A stretch of 32,876 nt of DNA, from positions 1 through 32,876 of the forward strand of contig DDSA01000227.1 in assembly GCA_002343715.1 (NCBI GenBank). The letters run 5' to 3'. The notes under the pieces are model-generated. The model had not been told where the DNA came from. It was given only the letters and a program-made list of their open reading frames with translations, and ran no database searches. Origin of the DNA: Phycisphaerales bacterium UBA2402 (GTDB taxonomy: Bacteria; Planctomycetota; Phycisphaerae; Phycisphaerales; UBA1924). Position 1 is the first letter of the stretch. The number at the start of each line of letters is the position of its first letter. Both the position numbers and the translations under genes were made by a program. Of the stretch, positions 18,301 to 27,000 are shown piece by piece.

Positions 18301-18375
18301 CAGCCAGATCGGTTCATCAAACTGAACCGGCCCGATGCGGAGCGAAGCAAGCGTGGTGACACCCCACAGGCTCAC
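15310..18375 (-). CDS. Large membrane protein with two vWA domains and an amidotransferase-like domain
   Basis: A 1021-residue protein. The GTG at 18375 overlaps the preceding stop by four bases and has an AGGAGG site. Two N-terminal helices (about 22-39 and 51-70) lead into a vWA domain with a full metal site: D88-x-S90-x-S92, Thr152 and Asp178 (TDGN). Residues about 325-425 form a class I amidotransferase-like domain (GGGLIMIGGPNSFGAGG); the Cys elbow of active enzymes is missing, so it is probably non-catalytic. A second vWA domain (about 438-610) keeps Asp541 (ISDGD) but has MHSCE where D-x-S-x-S is expected. A beta-rich region follows, then a membrane helix (about 885-905) and an Ala/Lys-rich cytoplasmic tail. 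Proteins of this plan are usual MoxR/DUF58 neighbours. Likely an inner-membrane scaffold whose tail could meet the ATPase. Confidence 0.85.
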   Translation of the reverse strand: MSLWGVTTLASLRIGPVQFDEPIWLLLIPFLGLLSVWIARRSLSGLGTMTRWVALAVRLVVIGLLAGALAEPQWRMESKDVAVTVILDASESVPTAKQREVEAYIERAAAVSQKPEDRLGVVTAGKDAFVQSLPQRLNRSLERQHVGATDGTNLAAALRLGLAVMPKDAANRLLLATDGNETIGSLLQAAEAARAMGVPIDVLPLQYKYTNEVLVDRLVTPAQAREGENVNLRIVLKAIKPASGRLSVLMNGEALDLDPDLPGVSVPVALKEGLNVLSVPVASLKSGPQKFKVNFVPDEVGGVPVGDTILANNEALAVTFVTGEGKVLVLADGQTVPDHLVDALRRANLRVEVRPSELAPTSLTEMNAFDAIILMDQSAYGYSQQQQEELRQYVHDTGGGLIMIGGPNSFGAGGWIGSPLEDALPVNLDIPSKRQMPKGALALVMHSCEMPEGNFYGKKVCEAAVNSLSRLDMVGIVEYGSMGMAHWVHELSPVGDGSRAKRAINNLTFGDMPDFTPNLQLAYDALRAADAGQKHVIMISDGDPQVPPASLLDKFLEARITISTVGVFPHGGSDTSRMKYISNYTKGRHYEVNTQQALASVPQIFIKEAQTVRRSLLWEGTPFVPAFTPGLSDSLRGITSVPPIGGYVVTAEREGLALVSMKGKEGDPIMAQWQYGLGKVLAFTTDASNRWNKAWIEWPNFKAFWEQNTRWVMRPGGSANVRVLTENKGDSTLVTVEALDSTGERLNFANFKGRLALPDGQGVDVDLKQVGPGRYQGVVPTDKSGSYVLSLRYVAPDDNVQGGVLEGSVQAAITRPFADEYRSMEDNTPLLTQVAAMTGGRVLTMNPDQDEPWSRDGLKLPVATRPMWLIIAVIGAGLFLLDVGVRRVRIDLPAMFRAAKAAFGRSTSAAGQQMGGLRAAREAAKAQIAKRGAGDISAAELENQARAAVKTAQDTAKAKFEASPEALKKAQSGSVILGGADAKPEPVKPKPRPTDAPKAAPDEGMGRLLKAKKKAREEMEE

Positions 18376-19562
18376 TGGATCCCCCTCCTGTCCGCGCGCC
18401 GGTTTCCTGTTGGTTTCGAGAATCCGATCACTCGGTTATTCCCGGAATCGAGGACATAGGCGGTTCCGCCCCACACCGAGACGGCCCAGGGGGTTGCGAG
18501 TTGCCCGGTTTCGCGTCCCGCCTGCCCGTACGTTCCCAACGAGTCTCCTGTAGCGAGATTGATCCTCTGCACACGGTTGTTCCCAAACTCCGCGACGAGA
18601 ACAGAGCCATCCCCCAGGAGTGATAGTCCGTAGGGGTAGGCGAACTGGCCCGGACCCTGTCCGACACGATCCGGCCCACCGATCCACGCGATCAATCGGC
18701 CTTCGGGAGTGAATCGTCCGATCCGGTGATTGCAGGCGTCGGCGATAATCAACTCACGGTTCGCCGCATCCACCTCGATCGACTGCGGGCGGCTGAAATG
18801 CACGGGGTCTGCCTGCGATCCGTTGCCGAAACGACCGAACGTGAAAGAACAGACCCAACGCCCATCAGAGTCCTGCTCAAAGACGCTGACCCGATCGGTG
18901 CCGCCGTACTCTGTGATGTACAGGCGTTCGGGCCGCGTTCCATCGGCTGATGGGAGTACACCGACATCCGTCGGGTAGGTAAAGTGCCCCGGCTCGGTGC
19001 CGTAGGAACCGAAACGGTCGATCAGGGTGACGGGCGCTCCCCATCGGGTACCGTCATCAGGAGGGCCGAGTTCGTGCGATGTAGGGTGGTTTCCGACGCG
19101 GTACACCATGATCCGGTGGTAGTGGGTATCTGGCACGAAGATCAGTTCATCGGTCTCCGTGCCGCCAGCCGGTCGCCATACCGTCAGTCCTGTGGGCTTG
19201 CCGAGTTTCCATTCGGGCATGCGCCAGCCCAGCAAGGGCCTTCCGGTTACGGGATCCAGCCGCTGAATACGGGCCGCCTTGTCGACGATCCATATCGATT
19301 CCGTGTCGCGATCCATCGCTCGGGGGTACGAGAACTGACCGGGAGACAACCCCGGCTCACCGAACTTGACCAGGGCCGCGATCGGTCCACCATTGGGGAC
19401 CGACCTGTCACATCCGCCGAGCAAGCCACCGATGAGTACAACTACGGCGGAGGCGAGTCCTGCGATGCGTTTCGGGAGTTGCCCGGGGTTCACATGTTTG
19501 CTGCCGGGGTTTCGCCCTCTGGGCTGTGATCGTGTGCGGTCTCGGGCGGGTTGGCGGAACAT
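18372..19562 (-). CDS. NHL-repeat lipoprotein
   Basis: A predicted 6-bladed beta-propeller made of NHL repeats. Each blade has a G-x-F-x-x-P phrase followed by a hydrophobic strand pair, for example GQFSYPRAM, GHFTYPTDV, VHFSRPQSI, GQFAYPYGL and GQLATPWAV, ending with D-x-x-N-x-R. The ATG at 19562 gives 396 residues, but then the lipobox Cys (LGGC) is residue 51. A GTG at 19493 would place it at residue 28 after a short basic leader, a normal lipoprotein signal, so that start is a serious alternative. Neither has a clear ribosome site. The stop overlaps the GTG of the next gene by four bases, so the two are coupled. The propeller is probably a periplasmic protein- or ligand-binding platform for the vWA machine. 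Confidence 0.8.
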   Translation of the reverse strand: MFRQPARDRTRSQPRGRNPGSKHVNPGQLPKRIAGLASAVVVLIGGLLGGCDRSVPNGGPIAALVKFGEPGLSPGQFSYPRAMDRDTESIWIVDKAARIQRLDPVTGRPLLGWRMPEWKLGKPTGLTVWRPAGGTETDELIFVPDTHYHRIMVYRVGNHPTSHELGPPDDGTRWGAPVTLIDRFGSYGTEPGHFTYPTDVGVLPSADGTRPERLYITEYGGTDRVSVFEQDSDGRWVCSFTFGRFGNGSQADPVHFSRPQSIEVDAANRELIIADACNHRIGRFTPEGRLIAWIGGPDRVGQGPGQFAYPYGLSLLGDGSVLVAEFGNNRVQRINLATGDSLGTYGQAGRETGQLATPWAVSVWGGTAYVLDSGNNRVIGFSKPTGNRRADRRGIQ

Positions 19563-19683
19563 CACGTGGTGCAGAGTTTAGCGTCAGCAATCCGGCACGC
19601 TTCGCTCTCCATCCAGACCGCGGCCGGGCGTGCCGACGCCGCAACTCGAATTACGGCCTCCGGTTGGGTTCCTTGCAGTGGAT

Positions 19684-21306
19684 TCACATCGATTCCGATC
19701 GAAGCGAGCGTCTGGCCAAGACTGCCGCGACCAGCGAAGCGAGCAAACTCGCTCCGACAAGGATGACCGCCGCGACGGACAACTCTTCGGTTCTCGAAAA
19801 ATGGAGGTATCCCAGCAGGATCTGAGCAAGGCTCGGGGTGCCCGCGGGTTGCAGGATCACAGAAGCCTCGATCTCGTGCAGACTCAGGCACGATGCGCCG
19901 ATCCCGACAGCGGCAACGACGCCCCAATGAGCCCAAAGACATCCCATCATCCAGCCCTTCAGGCTGACGGAACCGTCCAGCCTCCTTAGAGCGAGGTGAT
20001 CGGCCGGCTCCGCGGCGGCCATCCAAAGGCCCGCCAGCACCGGCAATGCGCCGAATCTGGAGAGGTGACCGGCGGCCAGAATTAATGGGGACTCCAGCAA
20101 CGATACGAAACCGGGAACGGACTCGCATACGAGCGCCGCACTCCGGACGGCGGCACCCATCAGCACCCCCGGCATGATCGCGCCGCAGAGCCACAAAAAC
20201 ACCCCGCCCTTCATGGCCGCTCGAACCACTGGGCTACGAACCTCGGACAGGGAGAACCACGCGAGGCACATCAGCACGACTGCGCCCGCTCCGACCAACG
20301 CAGAGACAAGCAGGCTGTTCACAACGGCTCCGCCGGCGTACCGCCACAAGACTCCCAAGGTACTCCACGACCGCACGCTGAACGCGAACAGTGCCAGCGG
20401 GAGCAGCGTTGACGTGATCCAGATCAGGGTGGTGGCGATGAGAGCGGCGCGCGTCCGGCGGTTCGAGAACTCGAACATGGTGTGTATCTCTCGGCCACCC
20501 CCCGGGGCACGTGCCGAGAAGATCAGCGCCGCACCGAACGCGGCGAGAATGAGGGGCCACGCCGAAATCCACACCCCGGCATTGCCCGGCTCTAACGCGA
20601 GGCGCGACCAGACTTCCATCGAATAAGTCCGGACCTGCGCCAGGTGCAGCGGGACCGCCGATCCGAGCATGACCAGTGCCACGGCCGACGCGCCGAGCAT
20701 CAAGCCCCGTCTCCCGATGATCGCCAGTTGCCACAGACGTCGCGCCGGCGATGCCTGCTCAAGGCGGAGCGAGTCGAGCACGGTTTGTTCCACGAACCGC
20801 CACTGCGATGCCGCCACGACCGCCGAGATCGGCCAGGCCCAGAGCGAGAGACCCGTCAGGGCCAGCACCTGTCCGGCGATAATCGGGATGTCCTTGCTTC
20901 CACGCTGCGCGGCGAACTCCACCCAGTCTCCAAGCACTGTTCCGGGCGCTCGTGCCATGCTCAGCGCCGAGTACGACAGGTAACTGGGCAGCGTCAGAGG
21001 CACCAGGATCATGGGCGCCACGGACCACCCCCGCGCCCTAAGAACACAGGCGGCGGGCACGGCCAGCGCCATCGACACCACGCCGATACCCGCTGCCCAT
21101 CCCAGCGTGCTCGCGAGCAGCATCCACCCCCCGGGACCGATGACGGCATCGCGTTCGAACTCGTGACCGGCCAGCCGTACCGCCGACACGCAGAACGGCA
21201 CGCCCACGAGCAACACGGCGAGGAGCCAGAAGATCCAAGCGGCGAAACCGCCGGCGGCGAACTCCCGCCGCGTTGCACGTGTCCGCGATGTCGGCCGGGT
21301 CTGCAA
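19684..21306 (-). CDS. Duplicated ABC permease of the iron(III)/thiamine type
   Basis: A protein of about 540 residues with some twelve membrane helices in two halves, like FbpB, SfuB and ThiP importer permeases. The first half has an EAA-type coupling loop (LRLEQASPARRLWQLAII). The second has a degenerate counterpart (LALRRLDGSVSLKGW). No ATPase or periplasmic binding protein of this importer class is in the window; the ABC ATPase at 6643-7623 is of exporter type. The start is uncertain. A TTG at 21306 is preferred because it avoids overlap with the divergent peptidase gene. A TTG at 21372 would extend the frame by 22 residues and overlap that gene by 16 bases. It lies about 120 bases upstream of the NHL gene and may begin the long minus-strand run or be independent. 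Confidence 0.75.
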   Translation of the reverse strand: MQTRPTSRTRATRREFAAGGFAAWIFWLLAVLLVGVPFCVSAVRLAGHEFERDAVIGPGGWMLLASTLGWAAGIGVVSMALAVPAACVLRARGWSVAPMILVPLTLPSYLSYSALSMARAPGTVLGDWVEFAAQRGSKDIPIIAGQVLALTGLSLWAWPISAVVAASQWRFVEQTVLDSLRLEQASPARRLWQLAIIGRRGLMLGASAVALVMLGSAVPLHLAQVRTYSMEVWSRLALEPGNAGVWISAWPLILAAFGAALIFSARAPGGGREIHTMFEFSNRRTRAALIATTLIWITSTLLPLALFAFSVRSWSTLGVLWRYAGGAVVNSLLVSALVGAGAVVLMCLAWFSLSEVRSPVVRAAMKGGVFLWLCGAIMPGVLMGAAVRSAALVCESVPGFVSLLESPLILAAGHLSRFGALPVLAGLWMAAAEPADHLALRRLDGSVSLKGWMMGCLWAHWGVVAAVGIGASCLSLHEIEASVILQPAGTPSLAQILLGYLHFSRTEELSVAAVILVGASLLASLVAAVLARRSLRSESM

Positions 21307-21356
21307 TGCTCGAACCGTACGTGTCGTGACCGGTCCGGGCGCGGTACCCTCCGCAC

Positions 21357-22481
21357 ATGCCGACCGCCGCAACGAAGCAACACTCCGCCGTCACGTCGCC
21401 TTACCCCGGGCGGCTTACACGATTACGGCGAGTGATCGCCACATCCGGTCAGAGCCATGCGCTGATCACCAACCCGCTTGATGTCGCCTATCTCACAGGA
21501 TTTCACGGGGGGGACAGTTACCTCTTGCTGGGAGCGAAGGATGCCGCGATCATCAGCGATTTTCGCTATGCTGAGGAACTCGAACCCATCCGCCGGCTGG
21601 CGAAGATCATCATCCGCGAAGGCGCGATGAAAGACGCGGTTGTCACAGCGCTCAAGAACCGGGGTATCCGCGCGTGCGCTGTCCAGGCCGAGGCCATGAC
21701 TATCGCGGAACGGGACAGCCTCGCCAGGGCGGCGGGCCGATCCGTCAGACTCTTGCCTGTTTCAGGTCTGGTAGCCGCGATGCGGGCGGTGAAGGACGCA
21801 GGGGAGATCGAACTCATCCGTCGGGCGGTGCGCCTCCAGGAACAGGCGCTGCTCGCCACCCTCCCCCACCTGAAGCCCGGCATGACCGAACTCGAGGTCG
21901 CGGCCCGCCTCGAGTTCGAGATGAAGGTCAGAGGCTCAAGCCAACCCGGGTTTCAGACCATCGTTGCCGCACAGCCTTTCGGATCTCTGCCTCATTACCG
22001 CCCCGGAAAAGCCAAACTCGCCATGAATAAGACGGTGCTGATCGACTGGGGATCGGTGTATCACGGCTATCACGGAGACATGACCCGCGTCTTTGCACTA
22101 GGAAAGTGGCCCGCCAAGATCAAGGAGATCTACCAGATCACGCTCGATGCGAAGGAACACGCCGCGGCGGCCCTGGCCCCCGGCAGGACGACAAAGGAGA
22201 TCGACGCCATCGCCCGCGACTACATCACCAAGCACGGCTACGGCAAGGAGTTCGGGCACGGCCTGGGGCACGGGCTTGGGTTCAACGGGCACGAGGACCC
22301 TCGCATCACCCACATGGCCCCGCCGGCTGAGTTGCAGCCCGGGCACGTCGTCACGATCGAGCCGGGCATTTATCTGCCAGGCATCGGCGGCGTGCGCATC
22401 GAGGATGATTACGTCATCACCGGGAAAGGGGCGAAGAACCTCTGTACGTTGCCCCAAAGCCTGGAGTGGGCCACGTTGTAA
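21357..22481 (+). CDS. M24 family Xaa-Pro aminopeptidase/dipeptidase
   Basis: A 374-residue metallopeptidase with the pita-bread fold. An N-terminal creatinase-like domain (about 20-145, TNPLDVAYLTGF) is followed by the catalytic domain. All five dinuclear metal ligands are visible: Asp230 (IDWGS), Asp241 (GDMTR), His305 (GLGHGLG), Glu335 (IEPGIY) and Glu349 (RIEDDY). His213 (SLPHYRP) fits the substrate-contact His. It removes or splits N-terminal X-Pro units in the cytoplasm; PepP-type and PepQ-type roles cannot be told apart here. No signal peptide. The ATG has no clear ribosome site. It is divergent from the ABC permease and its stop is nine bases from the stop of the convergent HAF-repeat gene. 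Confidence 0.93.
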   Translation: MPTAATKQHSAVTSPYPGRLTRLRRVIATSGQSHALITNPLDVAYLTGFHGGDSYLLLGAKDAAIISDFRYAEELEPIRRLAKIIIREGAMKDAVVTALKNRGIRACAVQAEAMTIAERDSLARAAGRSVRLLPVSGLVAAMRAVKDAGEIELIRRAVRLQEQALLATLPHLKPGMTELEVAARLEFEMKVRGSSQPGFQTIVAAQPFGSLPHYRPGKAKLAMNKTVLIDWGSVYHGYHGDMTRVFALGKWPAKIKEIYQITLDAKEHAAAALAPGRTTKEIDAIARDYITKHGYGKEFGHGLGHGLGFNGHEDPRITHMAPPAELQPGHVVTIEPGIYLPGIGGVRIEDDYVITGKGAKNLCTLPQSLEWATL

Positions 22482-22490
22482 GATCACGGT

Positions 22491-23807
22491 TCAGTCGCAG
22501 CCCCCGGCCTCCCACGGCACGAAAAACGTTTCGACATCACTCCCGTCAACACCGCCGTCCTGGTTGGTGTCCGCCGAAGGGTCGGAGTCGATCCACGCGA
22601 GGTAGAACGATGCCACATCACCCCCATCGACCCCGCCATCGCGGTTGAAATCCGCGACGCACGGCTCGGGAATCGCCGGGATCGTGGCTCGCCACGCTTC
22701 TGTTCCTGATGGGCTGGTGCCGGTTCCGACAATCACGGAGCCATCGGCGGAGATGCCTGATGCCGCGGTCAGGTGCCACCCCGACAAGTTCAGACCGTGA
22801 GTTGTTTCGAGATGCGATTTCAACTCCTGGAAACCGCCCGCGCGTGTCCAGATGAACGCGGTCTCGCTGAATGGGAATGTCCTCGCGTAGACCGAACCGA
22901 CGACCACCTCGCCGCGGTTGCAGACATCCCGGGGAGATGTCAACCTGCCCCCGCCCGGATCGCCCAGACTTGTCATCGGTCCCGATGGCATGGGATAGAT
23001 GAAGCCGCGCGTGACCCCGTCGCCCCGCACGACTCCGCTCACGCTCTCTCCGACGATGTGTGTGCCGTCGGGCGATATGGCGGTGGCGCGGCTGGTCTGG
23101 TTCAGTTCCGCGTTGGGGAGGTGGCCCAGGCCGCGGGGAGTGATGTTCCCGTTCTCCCACACCAGCGCCTGTGAGCCGGGGGTGCCGAAGCACGAGCCGA
23201 CGATGAAAGCCCCATCATCGCTGATCCCCCTCGCCGTAGCCTCCCGGTAGGTTGCAGGAGTGGTCAGAAGCACGTGTGACTCTCCGATCACCGACCATGA
23301 CACAGCGATCGATGCGGCGGGTGTGTACACATCTCCGACCAGAAGCGTCCCATCGCCCGAAACCGCGAAGAACGCGGAGGAGCAGGCCCGATCGCCGAGC
23401 AGGAGAGGGGCCGACAGTTCGGTCCACGAAGCGGCGGTTGGGCACGATGCCGGCGACCAGACCGTTCCCGTGATGACATGGCCGTTCGCCGAAGCCCCGC
23501 CTGTATCGTGATATCCGGCGGGTGCGCCGGAAGCCAGGTCCGCCAAAGGCTCCATCCCTGTCGAGAGCCTCCAGCGGAAGGGACGAGTGCGCCCCTGGCT
23601 GTCGACCGAAGTTCCCACGATCGTGCCGCCATCGGATGACACTCCGGTCGCCGCGCTGATGACCGCGCCCGTTTCCGGCACCGTGTGCAAACCGCCGAGG
23701 CCGACGAAACTCGCGGGTTCATCCGCCCAGGCGGGGCACGACGCGGCGATGCCGATCGAAAGAACATACTGAAACAAACGTGTGGTACAACGCGGATGCG
23801 GCAACAT
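22491..23807 (-). CDS. Secreted HAF-repeat protein with dockerin-like C-terminus
   Basis: A 438-residue protein. The ATG at 23807 has GGAGA seven bases upstream and yields a signal peptide (hydrophobic about 11-24, AWA-D cleavage); the open frame upstream of it is spurious. The body contains many HAF-type repeats of the form G-x-S-x-D-G-x-x-I-V-G (for example GVSSDGGTIVG, GISDDGAFIVG, AISPDGTHIVG, GISADGSVIVG), which build a beta-propeller-like extracellular domain. The last 56 residues hold two Ca-binding loops (DFNRDGGVDGGD and DTNQDGGVDGSD), each followed by a short helix, and end in GGCD. This is the two-loop dockerin type I plan, in the variant common in Phycisphaerae where the domain closes near a Cys. 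It is likely exported and held at the surface or in a complex. Function unknown. Confidence 0.8.
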   Translation of the reverse strand: MLPHPRCTTRLFQYVLSIGIAASCPAWADEPASFVGLGGLHTVPETGAVISAATGVSSDGGTIVGTSVDSQGRTRPFRWRLSTGMEPLADLASGAPAGYHDTGGASANGHVITGTVWSPASCPTAASWTELSAPLLLGDRACSSAFFAVSGDGTLLVGDVYTPAASIAVSWSVIGESHVLLTTPATYREATARGISDDGAFIVGSCFGTPGSQALVWENGNITPRGLGHLPNAELNQTSRATAISPDGTHIVGESVSGVVRGDGVTRGFIYPMPSGPMTSLGDPGGGRLTSPRDVCNRGEVVVGSVYARTFPFSETAFIWTRAGGFQELKSHLETTHGLNLSGWHLTAASGISADGSVIVGTGTSPSGTEAWRATIPAIPEPCVADFNRDGGVDGGDVASFYLAWIDSDPSADTNQDGGVDGSDVETFFVPWEAGGCD

Positions 23808-24015
23808 GGAGGAATCTCCGTACGACTTCCCCGGAACCGGCAAGGGGCGTGAACAGTACTCCCCCCACGTCCCGGAACACCACCCGATGTGTGTACACAT
23901 CAGGACGCGGTAAAGTTACCCAGTCATGTGGTTGGCGTTCTCCACAGCCCGACCGATGGCGCGGCCGATAATCCGCCTTCGGCGAACTCGCTCAGTTGAG
24001 ATCCGGTGATGTCCG

Positions 24016-27000
24016 TCATCCAACGGGCACGGTGAGGGTGACGAACGCGCCGGCGAGTTTGTTGTTGTCGATCGCGCGTGCGAAGAACCTGACCGAACCA
24101 TCGTTGATCCACGCCCGGTTCACGCTGACGGTCGTGGACCAACCGCCGCGTGCGTTGCTCACGCTCTTTACTTTCCTGTCCGCGGCGTCGAACACGCCGT
24201 TGAAGTTGCGGTCCACGAAATACTCCACGCTCTTTACGGAACCGTCGCCGTCGGCGGCGGTGGGTGATGAGAGGGTCACCTTGTTGGTGGTCGGGATCGT
24301 GGTCGGACTGACGACAATCGCTTGGATGACAGGCGCGGTGTTCGGCAGCACGGTGAATCGCACAGCGGCGGCATCGCCGATGCCGCCCCGTCCGCCGACA
24401 TCGGCGCGGGCGAAGAGCATGCGGCTGCCTAGTGCCCACTTCTTGGGCAGGATGAACGAAGCGGAGAATCCGTCCGCGGGCTTGCTGTCGGTGCCGATCT
24501 TCTTGTCGCGGGCATCCCACACCCCGTTGCCGTTCGTATCCTCGTAGAAATAGACCTTCTTGACAGGACGGCTCATGCCGTTCACGCCCGTGGCCGTTAC
24601 CGTGACGCGCTGGTTGAGCGTCGCGGAGCCGGGCACGGCGGTGACGGTCGCCACCAGCGGGCCGTTGTTCACGGCGACCGTGACAAAGGTGGAGGCGGCG
24701 GAACTCAATCCGCCCTCGTTGTCCACGGTTTGCGCGAACAGCGTGAAGATGCCCACGCCCCACGCCGGATCGGCGGCGGCAACAAATGACCAACCATCAG
24801 AACCATCGGTGTCCTCGCCGAGCAGTTCGTCGCCGCCGTCGAAGATTCCATTCCCATTGGAGTCGTGGTAATAGCGGACGCGGGAGATCGTTCCATCGGT
24901 ATCGGTCACTCCCGACGCGGCGAGAATGAAGGTCTGACCGGTGCGCACAAAGTCGAGCGAGGTAGAAACTGATCCGATGGAGGGCGCATCATTCACGCCC
25001 TGAATCTGGATGCTGGTGTTGCTGTCGGCCGCCGGGGCGGCGACACCGTCCGTGATCGTGAGCGTGAAGATGACAGTTTCTGAATCACCGCTGGTCACCC
25101 GGTTTTCTGTCGGTACAAAGACCAGCGCCCGCAGCGCGGTGGTGGCGGCTTGTGGTGTTCCGGAGAATGTGTAGAGACCGTTGCCGGCATCCGCGAACCC
25201 GGACGCGGCCAGACTGTCGGGGGTGAAAGCCCCCTTGGCGGAGTCGTCGAGTTGAACCGACACGGTCACGACGGCGCTGAGGTCCGGGTCGGTGAAAGTC
25301 ACGTCGCCGAAGGGCGATACGGACTGGGTGTCGTTGATGGCGGGCTGCGCTGAAGCGCCGGCGATGCTCGGCGCATCGTTGATCGAGGTCGCGATCACCG
25401 ACGTGTTGTTGTCCGAGACGATATTCGAGCCGTCGTCGGCGGATACCGTGAACGTCGTGGCCCGGTTCTGGCCTGGTGCATCGGCGTTGGCGGTCGGGCT
25501 GAAGGCCAGCAGCCGGATGGCCGTGGTGGCCGCGGCTACTCCGCCGCTGAATGTGTACACGCCCGGCGATTCAAGCGAGAATCCAGACGCCGCGAGACTT
25601 TCATCCGTGAACCTTCCGTTGGCGGCGCTGTGCGATACGCGGATCACGAAGTTCTGACCCGGATCGACATCGGCGAAGGTGAACGTCTGGAACGGTCGGA
25701 CTGTCGCGTCATCATTCACGGCCTGGTTCGCCGCGGCTCCGCTGAGAGACACAGGGTCGTTGATCGAGAGGCTCGACACGACGCTCGCGTTATCCGAAAC
25801 TGCAGGTGCGATGCCGTCGGAGACCGAGACGGTGAGCGTGGTCTGTTCCGTGGCCCCGACGGCGGCGCGGTTCTCGACTGGCGCAAAGACCAGAGCACGC
25901 AGCGCCGCCGTGGCCTGAGCGGGCGTGCCGGAGAAGGTGAACGTACCTCCCCCCGCGTCGACAAAGCCGCTCGCGGTGAGACTGGCGGACGTAAAACCGC
26001 CCTTGGCCGTGCTGTCGAGTGAAACGGAGACGCTGATTGTCGAGCCTGGATCGGCGTCCGTGATCACGATCGTCGGGAAGGCCGCGGCGGTGCTCTTGTC
26101 GTTCACCGTGACAACGGCTGTCCCGGTGATGGTCGGCGCATCGTTGACGGAGGTTGAAATGATGGAGGAGCCGGAGTCCACAACAGGGGCAGCGACTTCG
26201 TCGTTGATTGTGACGGTGAGGCCGACGGTTTCCGTGAGGCCGGGTGCCACGCGGTTGGCCATTGGCCGGAACACAAGTTGACGGATCGCGACGGTCGCCT
26301 GCGCGGCTGTGCCGGAGTATGAGTAAACGCCGCCCCCGACGGCTCCGAATCCGCTCGCGGCCAAACTTGCCGAGGTGAATCCGCCCTTGGCGGAATCGTC
26401 CAGCGTGATGGTGACGACCAAGGACTGGGCCGGGCTGTCCGGATCTGTGATGGTGACGGCCGCGAAGGGCAAGAGCGTGCCGGTATCGAGCACCGCCTGG
26501 CCTTCCTGCGTTCCAGAGATCTCGGTAGGGTCGTTGAACGGGCTGACGATGACGGAAGTTGACGAGTTGACAACGGCGGGGGCGATACCGTCGTGGACAG
26601 CGATCATGAAGGTGGTCGTCTCGGTGAGGCCGATGAGCACGCGGTTCTCGATGGGCGCAAAGACGAGTTGACGGATCGCTGCGGTGGCAGCCGCGGGGGT
26701 GCCGGTGTACTCGTAGGTGCCCCCGCCTGCATCGCTGAACCCACTCGCGGCAAGGCTTGCGGGTGTAAACACGCCCTGGGCGGGTGCACTGAGCGTGACG
26801 CTGACCGCCAGGGTCGTCGCCGGGTCGGCATCGGAGAAGGTGACGGTCGTGAACGGCGCGACCGTCGCGTTATCGAGCACCTCGATGCCCGAGACGGTCC
26901 CCGAAATCTGGGGGGCGTCATTCACGTTGGTGGACACGACCGTCGTTGCGGAGTTGACCGCGGCCGGGGCCATGCCGTCATCAACGGTGATCGTAAACGT

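Noticed and set aside
17038..18459. 473-codon plus-strand open frame
   Set aside because: Antisense to the vWA protein with an intact metal site; it has no motif of its own.
23890..23899. Palindrome TGTGTACACA upstream of the HAF-repeat gene
   Set aside because: The same 10-mer recurs inside the HAF coding sequence and close variants occur in the giant gene, so chance is likely. No promoter could be placed beside it.
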